Source of the DNA: DATGYC01 sp035298385
Lineage (GTDB): Bacteria > Bacillota > Sulfobacillia > Symbiobacteriales > Symbiobacteriaceae
NCBI GenBank assembly: GCA_035298385.1
Contig: DATGYC010000065.1
Location: 1 to 12,932, forward strand
Reading direction: 5' to 3'
Length of the DNA: 12,932 bases
Positions 1-5,786 of the stretch are shown here, one piece after another. The notes below the pieces were generated by a model. That model was not told the origin of the DNA and made no database searches. It saw nothing but the letters and a program-made list of their open reading frames with translations. The translations under genes were made by a program, and so were the position numbers. The stretch's first letter is position 1, and every line of letters starts with the position of its first letter.

Positions 1-231
1 AAGACGGTCTGGGAGCGGATGACCCGAGGGTTCATCGGCTCGGCGAACGGCTTTGTTAACTTCCTGGGCAACCTGCTCGTCTTCCTCGTTAGCGCCATCC
101 CGGTCGTGGTCCCCCTGGGGATCGTGGGCGGTGCAGGTATGAAGGTCTACCGGGCCTACCGGCGGCGCAAGGGCGGTTCCCCCTCCGCTCCCGCCAATCC
201 GCCCGGTCCGGGCGCCGGTAACCAGCCCTAA
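1..231 (+). CDS. C-terminal end of a membrane protein, probably DUF4349 family (partial)
   Basis: The reading frame is open from the first base, so this is the 3' end of a gene that starts outside the window; the ATG at 19 is internal. The visible 76 residues begin KTVWERMTRGF, then contain one long hydrophobic segment (about residues 18-46 of the fragment) that ends in a basic cluster RAYRRRKGG and a Pro/Gly-rich tail. A single C-terminal membrane anchor followed by a positively charged cytoplasmic end, preceded by a W-E-R-x-x-x-x-F motif, is the usual ending of DUF4349 proteins. These are typically lipoproteins with a coiled coil and a C-terminal transmembrane helix, of unknown function. 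The family call rests only on this tail; any protein with a C-terminal anchor remains possible. A strong hairpin follows three bases after the stop. Confidence 0.5.
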   Translation, partial: KTVWERMTRGFIGSANGFVNFLGNLLVFLVSAIPVVVPLGIVGGAGMKVYRAYRRRKGGSPSAPANPPGPGAGNQP

Positions 232-233
232 TG

Positions 234-296
234 AGAAGAGGCCCTTCCCGAACCAGCCGCATGGCTGGGTGCCCGGGAAGGGCCTCTTCTCTTTGT
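234..296 (+). terminator. Compound intrinsic terminator after the DUF4349-like gene
   Basis: A perfect 17-bp stem pairs 234-250 (AGAAGAGGCCCTTCCCG) with 274-290. Its loop contains a second 6-bp hairpin (CCAGCC, 253-258, with GGCTGG, 263-268). The 3' arm ends in a pyrimidine-rich TCTTCTCTTTG, a weak U-tract for plus-strand transcripts. It lies between convergent genes and may also limit read-through from the minus-strand gene ending at 299, although no T-tract is present in that direction. Confidence 0.75.
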
Positions 297-298
297 GC

Positions 299-1075
299 TC
301 AGTCGTGTGTAACGTGTAGGGGGCGCTTTAGCCGCAAGCACTCGTTGCCTGCAGCCTCCAGGGCGTGGAGTTCATCGGCAAAGACATCGACCGCCTGACG
401 CTCAACGAAGCGGATCAAGGTGACCTGTGGGTTGCCCGCGGTCCGGCTGGCGTCCCAGCGGGTGACTGAAGGAAGTGCAACCGCCGGGACTTTGACTGGC
501 TGGCCCGAGCCACCCATCTCCTCGGTGCGGTAGCCTAGCCAGCCCTCTGGGGTAATCTGTAGCTCGCGGAAGTAGCAGCGGAAGTGGCCAGGCTCCAGGC
601 CGGGCTCGGAGCGGAAGCCGACCGGGGGCGGCAGCTCGGCTACCGTGAGGGCTAGGCCCTCGGGCATGGCGTGCAGGGTAGGGCTGAGGGTGGCCAACCC
701 CTGACCCGCCTTGGCGCCCCGACGCGCCCCGATCCCCTTACCACTCCCACCGCCGGTCGACGCAGCGGCCCCACCCGCGACCAGACCGTCACCAAAGCCC
801 CAGATCGTGCCGAGCAGGTCACCATTCGCATCACAGAACTCGGCGCCCGTTATCAGGAAGTAGCCCAGAAGCACCTGAATGTGCGGCATCTCCTTCAACA
901 GGGTCGCGACGGAGACCGGCTGGTGCCGGGAGCCACCAGCCCGCCCAAGCCGTAGGAAGAGGGGCGCCTTATCTGCGCCAACCTCACCAACCACCGCCTG
1001 CATCGCCGTAAAGCGGCGGGCGACCAGCGTCTGAGTGGAGCCACCAGGGACGGAGAGGAGGGTCCGTGCAAACAT
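299..1075 (-). CDS. Hypothetical protein, 258 aa, family not recognised
   Basis: I do not recognise this protein. It starts at an ATG (1073-1075) with GGAGG at 1086-1090, ten bases upstream, so the start is well supported; the overlapping frame starting at 1098 is a shadow. No signal peptide or clear membrane helix is visible. The N-terminal third (about 1-100) reads like a folded domain. It is followed by a flexible Gly/Ala/Lys-rich linker at about 99-126 (VAGGAAASTGGGSGKGIG and beyond), and a C-terminal domain (about 135-258) contains FRCYFRELQITPEGWLGYR. GGSGKG is not followed by Ser/Thr, so I do not call it a Walker A motif. The gene is monocistronic, convergent with the DUF4349-like gene and divergent from sdhC. 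It has its own extended -10 promoter overlapped by an inverted repeat, which suggests repressor control. Confidence 0.7.
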   Translation of the reverse strand: MFARTLLSVPGGSTQTLVARRFTAMQAVVGEVGADKAPLFLRLGRAGGSRHQPVSVATLLKEMPHIQVLLGYFLITGAEFCDANGDLLGTIWGFGDGLVAGGAAASTGGGSGKGIGARRGAKAGQGLATLSPTLHAMPEGLALTVAELPPPVGFRSEPGLEPGHFRCYFRELQITPEGWLGYRTEEMGGSGQPVKVPAVALPSVTRWDASRTAGNPQVTLIRFVERQAVDVFADELHALEAAGNECLRLKRPLHVTHD

Positions 1076-1092
1076 GGGATTTCGACCTCCGC

Positions 1093-1122
1093 CTTCATAA
1101 GCTGAACTTATGAAGTATATCA
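1093..1122 (-). promoter_or_regulatory. Extended -10 promoter with overlapping palindromic operator for the 299-1075 gene
   Basis: On the minus strand TGATATACT (1114-1122) is an extended -10 (TGn plus TATACT, 5 of 6 to consensus); no good -35 is seen 16-18 bases upstream. CTTCATAAG (1093-1101) and CTTATGAAG (1107-1115) form a perfect 9-bp inverted repeat with spacer CTGAA. The palindrome spans the end of the -10 and the expected transcription start, a classic repressor position. The cognate regulator is unknown. Confidence 0.55.
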
Positions 1123-1148
1123 GGTTGTTGCATCTCTAAGCAGTTGGG

Positions 1149-1178
1149 TTGACGCCATTCAGAATCCGGAATTACAAT
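1149..1178 (+). promoter_or_regulatory. Sigma-A promoter of the sdhCAB operon
   Basis: TTGACG (1149-1154, 5 of 6 to the -35 consensus) and TACAAT (1173-1178, 5 of 6 to the -10 consensus) are separated by 18 bases. Transcription would start near 1185, giving a leader of about 70 bases before sdhC. It is divergent from the promoter of the 299-1075 gene, with about 27 bases between the two elements. No operator was seen over it. Confidence 0.65.
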
Positions 1179-1255
1179 TCAAGACGAGGACGGAATCTGG
1201 TCTTTCTGTAAATAGGTCCCTTGCCCAGTCTGCTACCTGAAAGGAGCGGCGACCC

Positions 1256-1903
1256 GTGCAAGCATTTCTCCGGAAGAACCACTTCCTACTGCGGAGGCTG
1301 CACTCCCTGTCCGGCATTGTGCCGGTGGGCGGATTCCTACTGATGCACTTCTACGAGAACGCCAAGTCCCTGCAGAGCCCCGAGGCCTACAACGAGGCGG
1401 TCAAGGCCATTAACTCGTTGCCGGCGGTCCTCTTTCTGGAGATCTTCTTCATTTTCCTGCCGCTTTACTTCCATGCGATCTATGGCATCTATGTTGCCAT
1501 GGACTCCCGCCACAACGTCAAGAACTACGGCTATGAGCGTAACTGGGCGTTCTTCTGGCAGCGGATCTCCGGCCTCTTCACCCTCTTCTTCGTCACTTAC
1601 CACATCTGGCAGTTCCGCTTCCAGAAGGCGCTCGGTGCTTATGACACCGGAACCGCCCTGCCGGGTATGCCGGACTTCCATGTCGTGGCCAAGGCGCTTA
1701 GCAACAACTTCATGATGGCCTTCTATGTCCTCGGAGTTGTGGCGGCGGCCTATCACCTCTGCAACGGCATCTACACCTTCCTGATCACCTGGGGTATCAC
1801 CGTTGGCCCGAAGAGCCAGCGCGTCTCCAAGATTGTGGCCAATAGCCTCTTCGTAGCCGTCTCCGCTCTCGGCATCGCCGCGGCGATCGGCTTCCGGATG
1901 TAA
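1256..1903 (+). CDS. sdhC: Succinate dehydrogenase cytochrome b558 membrane anchor
   Basis: This is the membrane anchor of succinate:menaquinone oxidoreductase (complex II). It binds two haems b and the quinone, and carries electrons from SdhB into or across the membrane. At 215 aa it is close to the Bacillus subtilis-type SdhC (about 200 aa), with five hydrophobic segments at about 15-33, 56-82, 100-120, 150-178 and 192-213. His31, His73, His116 and His167 match in order and spacing the four haem-ligating histidines of the b558 family. The start is GTG at 1256, with AAGGAG at 1241-1246 nine bases upstream. There is no sdhD; one fused anchor (type B complex) is normal in this group. The stop TAA lies inside the ribosome binding site of sdhA, so the two genes are tightly linked. 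Confidence 0.95.
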   Translation: MQAFLRKNHFLLRRLHSLSGIVPVGGFLLMHFYENAKSLQSPEAYNEAVKAINSLPAVLFLEIFFIFLPLYFHAIYGIYVAMDSRHNVKNYGYERNWAFFWQRISGLFTLFFVTYHIWQFRFQKALGAYDTGTALPGMPDFHVVAKALSNNFMMAFYVLGVVAAAYHLCNGIYTFLITWGITVGPKSQRVSKIVANSLFVAVSALGIAAAIGFRM

Positions 1904-1918
1904 GGAGGTACGCAGCAA

Positions 1919-3700
1919 ATGGCGAACAAGATCGTCGTCGTCGGTGGCGGCCTCGCTGGTCTCGCAGCCACCGTCAAGGCGGCTGAGGCAGGCTTCCAAG
2001 TCGACCTCATCTCCCTCGTCCCCGTTAAGCGTTCCCACTCTGTCTGCGCGCAGGGCGGCATCAACGGCGCCGTCAACACCAAGGGTGAGGGCGACTCCCC
2101 CTGGGTGCACTTTGATGACACCGTCTACGGTGGTGACTTCCTCGGCGACCAGCCGCTCATCAAGGCGATGTGCGAATGGGCCCCGGGCATCATCTACCTG
2201 CTGGACCGCATGGGCGTTCCGTTCAACCGGACCCCGGAGGGTCTGATCGACTTCCGCCGCTTCGGCGGCACGCTGCACCACCGGACCGCCTTCTCGGGTG
2301 GCTCCACGGGCCAGCAGCTCCTCTACGCCCTCGACGAGCAGGTTCGTCGCTGGGAGGTTGAGGGCAAGGTCACCAAGTACGAGGGCTGGGACTTCACCGG
2401 CCTAGTCCTGCACGAGGGCAAGGTCGCGGGTTGCACCGCCCAGAACCTCAACACGATGGAGATCAAGGCCTTCAAGTCGAACGCCGTCCTGATGGCGACC
2501 GGCGGCATCGGCATGATCTTCGGCAAGTCGACCAACTCGGTGATCAACACCGGCTCGGCCGCTGCGATCGTCTACCAGCAGGGCGCCCAGTACGCCAACG
2601 GTGAGTTCATCCAGGTTCACCCGACCGCCATTCCGGGCGACGACAAGCTTCGGCTCATGTCGGAGTCGATCCGTGGCGAGGGTGGCCGCGTCTGGACCTA
2701 CAAGGATGGCCAGCCCTGGTACTTCCTTGAGGAGAAGTACCCGAAGTACGGCAATCTGGTTCCGCGTGACATTGCCACCCGCGAGATCTTTGACGTCTGC
2801 GTCAACCAGGGTCTCGGCGTGGACGGCAAGAACCAGGTCTTCCTGGACGTCTCGCATATCCCGGCCGAGACGCTGCATCGGAAGATCGGTAACCTGATCG
2901 ACATGTACAAGAAGTTCGTCGGCGATGATGCGACGAAGGTTCCGATGAAGATCTTCCCGGGTATGCACTACACCATGGGCGGCATCTGGGCTGGCTATGA
3001 GAAGAAGGAGAACGGCGACGTCGATCTCTCCTCGCCCAAGCTGCAGATGTCGAACATCCCGGGCCTCTACTCCATCGGTGAGGCCTCGCACCAGTACCAC
3101 GGTGCCAACCGCCTGGGCGCCAACTCGCTGATGTCCTGCATCTTCGAGGGCCTCACGGTCGGCCCGGCCGCCGTCAAGTACGTCAAGACCCTGCCCTACA
3201 CGCCGGCGGACCAGCTGCCGGAGTCGGTCTTCGAAGAGGCCGTCAAGGAGCAGCAGGCCAAGTTTGACGCCATCTTGGCGATGGACGGCCCGGAGAACCC
3301 GTACGTCCTGGCCGATGAGCTGGGCAAGGTGATGACCGACAACGTCACCGTCGTCCGCTACAACGATAAGATCGAGCAGACGCTGGTCAAGATCGCTGAG
3401 TTGAAGGAGCGCTTCAAGCAGGTCGGCGTGCCCGACACCGGTGCCTACTCCAACCAGCCGGCCGTCTTCACTCGCTGGCTGCATGGCATGCTCGTCCTGG
3501 CCGAGGTGATCGCCAAGGGCGCCCTCCTCCGCAACGAGTCGCGCGGCGCGCACTACAAGCCGGACTTTGCCGAGCGTGACGACGTGAACTTCATGAAGAC
3601 GACCATCGCGACGCACACCGCGAATGGCCCCGAGATCACCTACATGCCGGTCGACGTTTCGCACATTCAGCCGCGTAAGCGCGACTACACCAAGAAGTAA
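1919..3700 (+). CDS. sdhA: Succinate dehydrogenase / fumarate reductase flavoprotein subunit
   Basis: This is the FAD-carrying catalytic subunit that oxidises succinate to fumarate on the cytoplasmic face of the membrane, linking the TCA cycle to the menaquinone pool. The 593 aa are full length for the family. An N-terminal dinucleotide-binding motif GGGLAG is at 9-14. His40 in RSHSVCAQGG is the expected site of covalent FAD attachment. Substrate and catalytic elements follow in order: HPTAIPG (234-240), RGEGG (252-256), PRD with Arg283, H350YTMGG and HGANRLGANS with Arg398. AAGGAGGT (1902-1909) lies nine bases before the ATG. Sequence alone cannot decide whether the complex works as dehydrogenase or fumarate reductase; the B. 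subtilis-like anchor favours succinate oxidation with menaquinone. Confidence 0.97.
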   Translation: MANKIVVVGGGLAGLAATVKAAEAGFQVDLISLVPVKRSHSVCAQGGINGAVNTKGEGDSPWVHFDDTVYGGDFLGDQPLIKAMCEWAPGIIYLLDRMGVPFNRTPEGLIDFRRFGGTLHHRTAFSGGSTGQQLLYALDEQVRRWEVEGKVTKYEGWDFTGLVLHEGKVAGCTAQNLNTMEIKAFKSNAVLMATGGIGMIFGKSTNSVINTGSAAAIVYQQGAQYANGEFIQVHPTAIPGDDKLRLMSESIRGEGGRVWTYKDGQPWYFLEEKYPKYGNLVPRDIATREIFDVCVNQGLGVDGKNQVFLDVSHIPAETLHRKIGNLIDMYKKFVGDDATKVPMKIFPGMHYTMGGIWAGYEKKENGDVDLSSPKLQMSNIPGLYSIGEASHQYHGANRLGANSLMSCIFEGLTVGPAAVKYVKTLPYTPADQLPESVFEEAVKEQQAKFDAILAMDGPENPYVLADELGKVMTDNVTVVRYNDKIEQTLVKIAELKERFKQVGVPDTGAYSNQPAVFTRWLHGMLVLAEVIAKGALLRNESRGAHYKPDFAERDDVNFMKTTIATHTANGPEITYMPVDVSHIQPRKRDYTKK

Positions 3701-3720
3701 TAGGAGGTCGGGGTCACATC

Positions 3721-4470
3721 ATGGCTGAGAAGTTCATCGAGCTTCGCGTCAAGCGGCAGGATGGCCCGAACCAGTCCGAGCGGTGGGAGTCTTATCGGGT
3801 TCCGTACAAGGCTAACCTGAATATCATCTCCTGCCTGATGGAGATTCAGCGCAACCCGGTGGATGCCAATGGCCACAAGATCGCCCCGGTTGTCTGGGAG
3901 TCGAACTGCCTGGAAGAGGTCTGTGGCGCCTGCACCATGGTGATCAACGGCAAGGCCCGCCAGGCCTGCTCCACCCTGGTCGACACCCTGACCCAGCCGA
4001 TCACCCTTGAGCCGATGAAGTCCTTCCCGACCGTCCGCGACCTCGTCGTCGACCGCTCGAAGATGTTCGAGTCGCTCAAGCGGGTAAAGGCCTGGGTGCC
4101 GATCGACGGCACCCATGATCTGGGCCCTGGCCCGAAGCAGTCCCCGGCTGACCAGGAGTGGATGTATAAGCTCTCCGAGTGCATGACCTGCGGCTGCTGC
4201 ATGGAGGCCTGCCCGAACGTCGGCGAGCACTCCGACTTCATCGGTCCGGCCCCGCTCAGCCAGGTCCGCCTCTTCAACGCGAACCCGACGGGCGCCATGA
4301 ACGCCAACGAGCGTCTGGAGGCCCTGATGGAGGACGGTGGCATCTCCGAGTGCGGCAACGCGCAGAACTGCGTGAAGGCCTGCCCGAAGGAGATCCCGCT
4401 GACCACTTCGATTGCAGACCTGAACCGCCAGGTCGGCCTTTACGCCCTCAAGAAGGCGCTGAAGGGCTAA
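3721..4470 (+). CDS. sdhB: Succinate dehydrogenase / fumarate reductase iron-sulfur subunit
   Basis: This subunit carries electrons from the flavin of SdhA to the haem anchor SdhC through three iron-sulfur clusters. The 249-aa sequence shows all the ligands: a plant-ferredoxin-type 2Fe-2S site (Cys63, Cys68, Cys71, Cys83), and two C-terminal sites, C154xxCGxC160xxxC164P plus C211 x5 C217 xxx C221P. Together these bind the 4Fe-4S and 3Fe-4S clusters. It is last in the operon, 20 bases after sdhA, with AGGAGGT at 3702-3708 (12-base spacing, slightly long). A strong terminator begins ten bases after its stop, so sdhCAB is a closed three-gene unit. Confidence 0.96.
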   Translation: MAEKFIELRVKRQDGPNQSERWESYRVPYKANLNIISCLMEIQRNPVDANGHKIAPVVWESNCLEEVCGACTMVINGKARQACSTLVDTLTQPITLEPMKSFPTVRDLVVDRSKMFESLKRVKAWVPIDGTHDLGPGPKQSPADQEWMYKLSECMTCGCCMEACPNVGEHSDFIGPAPLSQVRLFNANPTGAMNANERLEALMEDGGISECGNAQNCVKACPKEIPLTTSIADLNRQVGLYALKKALKG

Positions 4471-4480
4471 GCATAACGAA

Positions 4481-4513
4481 AAGCTCCCGCCGTGCAGGCG
4501 GGAGCTTTTTTTT
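4481..4513 (+). terminator. Intrinsic terminator of sdhCAB, possibly bidirectional
   Basis: An 11-bp perfect stem pairs AAGCTCCCGCC (4481-4491) with GGCGGGAGCTT (4497-4507), loop GTGCA, followed by a run of eight T ending at 4513. Read on the minus strand the same stem is followed by TTTTCGTT. It could therefore also end transcripts of the small minus-strand ORF at 4556-4648. Confidence 0.92.
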
Positions 4514-4555
4514 GATGTACGGGCACCAGCTTGATCCACATAGGGTAGGGTTTTT

Positions 4556-4648
4556 TCAGTAAGTAGCCGGGTTACAACGGGTGGGGTGCTCAGTCGGTCT
4601 TGCCATTCCTGGTGGCCCCGGGCCAGCGTCCATGCACATCTCGGTCAT
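4556..4648 (-). CDS. Candidate 30-aa small protein divergent from the XRE regulator
   Basis: This is a short ORF of 30 codons: ATG at 4648, TGA at 4556-4558, peptide beginning MTEMCMDAGPGPPGMARP. The main evidence is an excellent ribosome binding site: GGAGGT (4656-4661) seven bases upstream of the ATG. Upstream there is a copy (4702-4720) of the palindrome that also sits at the promoter of the divergent XRE gene, and downstream is a terminator that can act on this strand. The peptide is Pro- and Met-rich with two Cys (5 and 25) and no hydrophobic segment, so it would be cytosolic unless exported by a special route. The function is unknown. It could be a small regulator or ligand for the XRE protein, a leader peptide, or chance; only conservation or ribosome data would settle it. 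Confidence 0.45.
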   Translation of the reverse strand: MTEMCMDAGPGPPGMARPTEHPTRCNPATY

Positions 4649-4701
4649 GTGACGCACCTCCGTTCTTGCCGTGTTCACTTTATCAAGGGAAGGGCTCTCG
4701 T

Positions 4702-4720
4702 TGTTCGCCGTTTGTGAACC
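4702..4720. promoter_or_regulatory. Distal copy of the putative XRE operator
   Basis: TGTTCGCCGTTTGTGAACC fits GTTCnC-N5-GnGAAC. Its reverse complement matches the copy at 4859-4877 at 15 of 19 positions. It lies 54 bases before the start codon of the 30-codon minus-strand ORF. There it would overlap a weak -35-like CGAACA, 17 bases before a GATAAA -10-like hexamer. A further half-site, GTTCAC, lies at 4673-4678. The two full copies suggest one regulator controls both divergent genes. Confidence 0.5.
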
Positions 4721-4858
4721 TCTTCCTTGGTTTCATGGTACTATCTCCCAGAGTAGGAGTCAATAGGTAAAGAGAGATTTGTCCGCCAATTTCGCCAGAA
4801 CCATGCTGAGAGGGCCACTCACTAGCGATTCTTTCACCTCCGAGCGTTCCGCTCCCCA

Positions 4859-4889
4859 TGTTCACAATCTGAGAACAAAGTGGTAGACT
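4859..4889 (+). promoter_or_regulatory. XRE gene promoter with overlapping operator
   Basis: TTCACA (4861-4866, 5 of 6 to the -35 consensus) and an extended -10 TGGTAGACT (4881-4889) are spaced by 17 bases. The near-perfect 19-bp palindrome TGTTCACAATCTGAGAACA (4859-4877) covers the -35, which suggests autorepression by the downstream XRE protein. A TATCAT at 4890-4895 is an alternative -10, but no -35 fits it. Confidence 0.55.
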
Positions 4890-4910
4890 TATCATAAAAG
4901 AGGAACAGGG

Positions 4911-5597
4911 GTGGTGCTTACCGCTGTGAAGGGCACTGAGAACTCCATCCGCCATTCCTTGGGCCTACGCCTCCGACAGCTGCGTGAGAACTACGGCCTG
5001 GTCCAGCAGGATGTGGCGGATCTTTTCGAAACGAACCGAAATGTGCCCTCCCAGTGGGAGAGCGGCGCCCGGGAGCCCTCGCTAGAGATCATCCTAGATT
5101 TAGCCGCCTTCTATGGAGTGACCGTTGATTGGTTGCTAGGTGTCCCGAATGCCGACAAGGATGCCCCCGATGTCCGGCAGATAAAACGAGAGCTGGGGGA
5201 CTACTTACGCCTAAAGGAGCCTACGCTACGGTATACGGGGCCCGAGGTGCGGCTCAAGCTGGCCTTCTCCTTCCTGTGCGAACGAAACCCGGAGCAGTTC
5301 AGCTTGGATCGAATCGCCCAGGCCGTCAACATTACGCCTAGTACCTTCTTAGAGATGATGGAGGGCCGTGTGCGGGTCTCTGGGCCGGTGATACAGCGGT
5401 TCGCCGACTATGCGAAGCTGCCGGAACTCTGGTTCTGGCAGCCGGAACCCCAGCTAGGCGATCCGACCGTCCGGTATCAGGACTTGGCTCAACGCTTCCA
5501 CGCGGAAGGGCTGTCGCCGGAGGAGATTGAGCGGCGCGTCTGGGGGCCAACCAAGCGCGCTGGCGGTCGCAGCCCCCGCCGTGGTAGCGGGGAATAG
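4911..5597 (+). CDS. XRE-family (HTH_3) transcriptional regulator with a second HTH-like domain
   Basis: This is a DNA-binding regulator of 228 aa. The N-terminal lambda-repressor-like HTH spans about 14-76, with recognition-helix region QQDVADLFETNRNVPSQWES followed by GAREPSLEIILDLAAFYGVTVDWLLG, typical of XRE/SinR-type proteins. A second helical unit at about 128-176 (LDRIAQAVNITPSTFLEMME, then VSGPVIQRFADYAKLPELWF) resembles a degenerate second HTH of the same fold, so the protein may have tandem DNA-binding domains. The basic C-terminus (RRVWGPTKRAGGRSPRRG) looks disordered. Three in-frame GTG codons (4911, 4914, 4926) could start it; AGAGGA at 4899-4904 favours the first two. The paired palindromes upstream suggest autoregulation and control of the divergent 30-codon ORF. 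The gene is convergent with the TPR-peptide operon. Confidence 0.88.
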   Translation: MVLTAVKGTENSIRHSLGLRLRQLRENYGLVQQDVADLFETNRNVPSQWESGAREPSLEIILDLAAFYGVTVDWLLGVPNADKDAPDVRQIKRELGDYLRLKEPTLRYTGPEVRLKLAFSFLCERNPEQFSLDRIAQAVNITPSTFLEMMEGRVRVSGPVIQRFADYAKLPELWFWQPEPQLGDPTVRYQDLAQRFHAEGLSPEEIERRVWGPTKRAGGRSPRRGSGE

Positions 5598-5626
5598 AAA
5601 AGACCGGGGCCCCTCCACCCCGGTCT
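5597..5626 (-). terminator. Intrinsic terminator of the TPR-small peptide operon
   Basis: A 9-bp perfect stem pairs AGACCGGGG (5601-5609) with CCCCGGTCT (5618-5626). On the minus strand it is followed by TTTTCTATT; on the plus strand no T-tract follows. It therefore acts mainly on minus-strand transcripts. It lies 8 bases past the stop codon of the 44-residue ORF, which supports transcription of that ORF as the last gene of the operon. The T-tract touches the stop codon of the convergent XRE gene. Confidence 0.75.
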
Positions 5627-5633
5627 GCTGGCG

Positions 5634-5768
5634 CTATCGGCTGACCCGTTCGGACATCGAGGCTTCGGTCGGCCCCGGTATTCGTTGCTTCGCACTGGAG
5701 GGGAGGGCGAAGTAGATCAGGAGTGCAGCCATGATGGCCAGGAGGAGCAGCCACCGGATTCTCTTCAC
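5634..5768 (-). CDS. Small exported peptide precursor (44 aa), candidate Phr-like signal
   Basis: This short gene runs from GTG at 5768 to TAG at 5634-5636. A near-ideal ribosome binding site, AAAGGAGG (5777-5784), lies eight bases before the GTG, and only 18 bases separate it from the stop of the TPR gene. The N-terminus MKRIRW is basic and is followed by a hydrophobic core to about residue 22. ALPSSA (21-26) would suit signal peptidase I cleavage, leaving about 18 residues (KQRIPGPTEASMSERVSR). Size, layout and position directly after a TPR-protein gene are those of Phr/NprX-type pro-peptides, which are secreted, trimmed and re-imported to bind a TPR receptor. A terminator follows immediately. 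An alternative is a single-pass membrane microprotein. The gene is very likely real; the signal role is inference. Confidence 0.7.
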   Translation of the reverse strand: MKRIRWLLLLAIMAALLIYFALPSSAKQRIPGPTEASMSERVSR

Positions 5769-5786
5769 ATCCGCCGCCTCCTTTGT

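Noticed and set aside
700..780. GGSGKG in the orphan protein as an ATP-binding P-loop
   Set aside because: The Ser/Thr after Lys is missing and the motif sits in a low-complexity glycine-rich linker, not between a strand and a helix.
895..1098. 67-aa minus-strand ORF starting just upstream of the 258-aa gene
   Set aside because: It overlaps the 258-aa gene in another frame and its start lacks a correctly spaced ribosome binding site. Its composition is that of a shadow frame.
2402..3664. 420-aa antisense ORF inside sdhA
   Set aside because: It is a shadow of the high-GC sdhA coding frame, His/Asp/Val/Leu-biased as expected from reverse-complemented codons. The same holds for the antisense ORFs in sdhC/sdhA (1337-2281), in sdhB (3685-4539) and in the SDR gene (11834-12430).
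4683..4955. 90-aa minus-strand ORF over the XRE promoter
   Set aside because: It lacks a ribosome binding site, runs over promoter and operator elements, and has no domain-like sequence. The 30-codon ORF at 4556-4648 is better supported.
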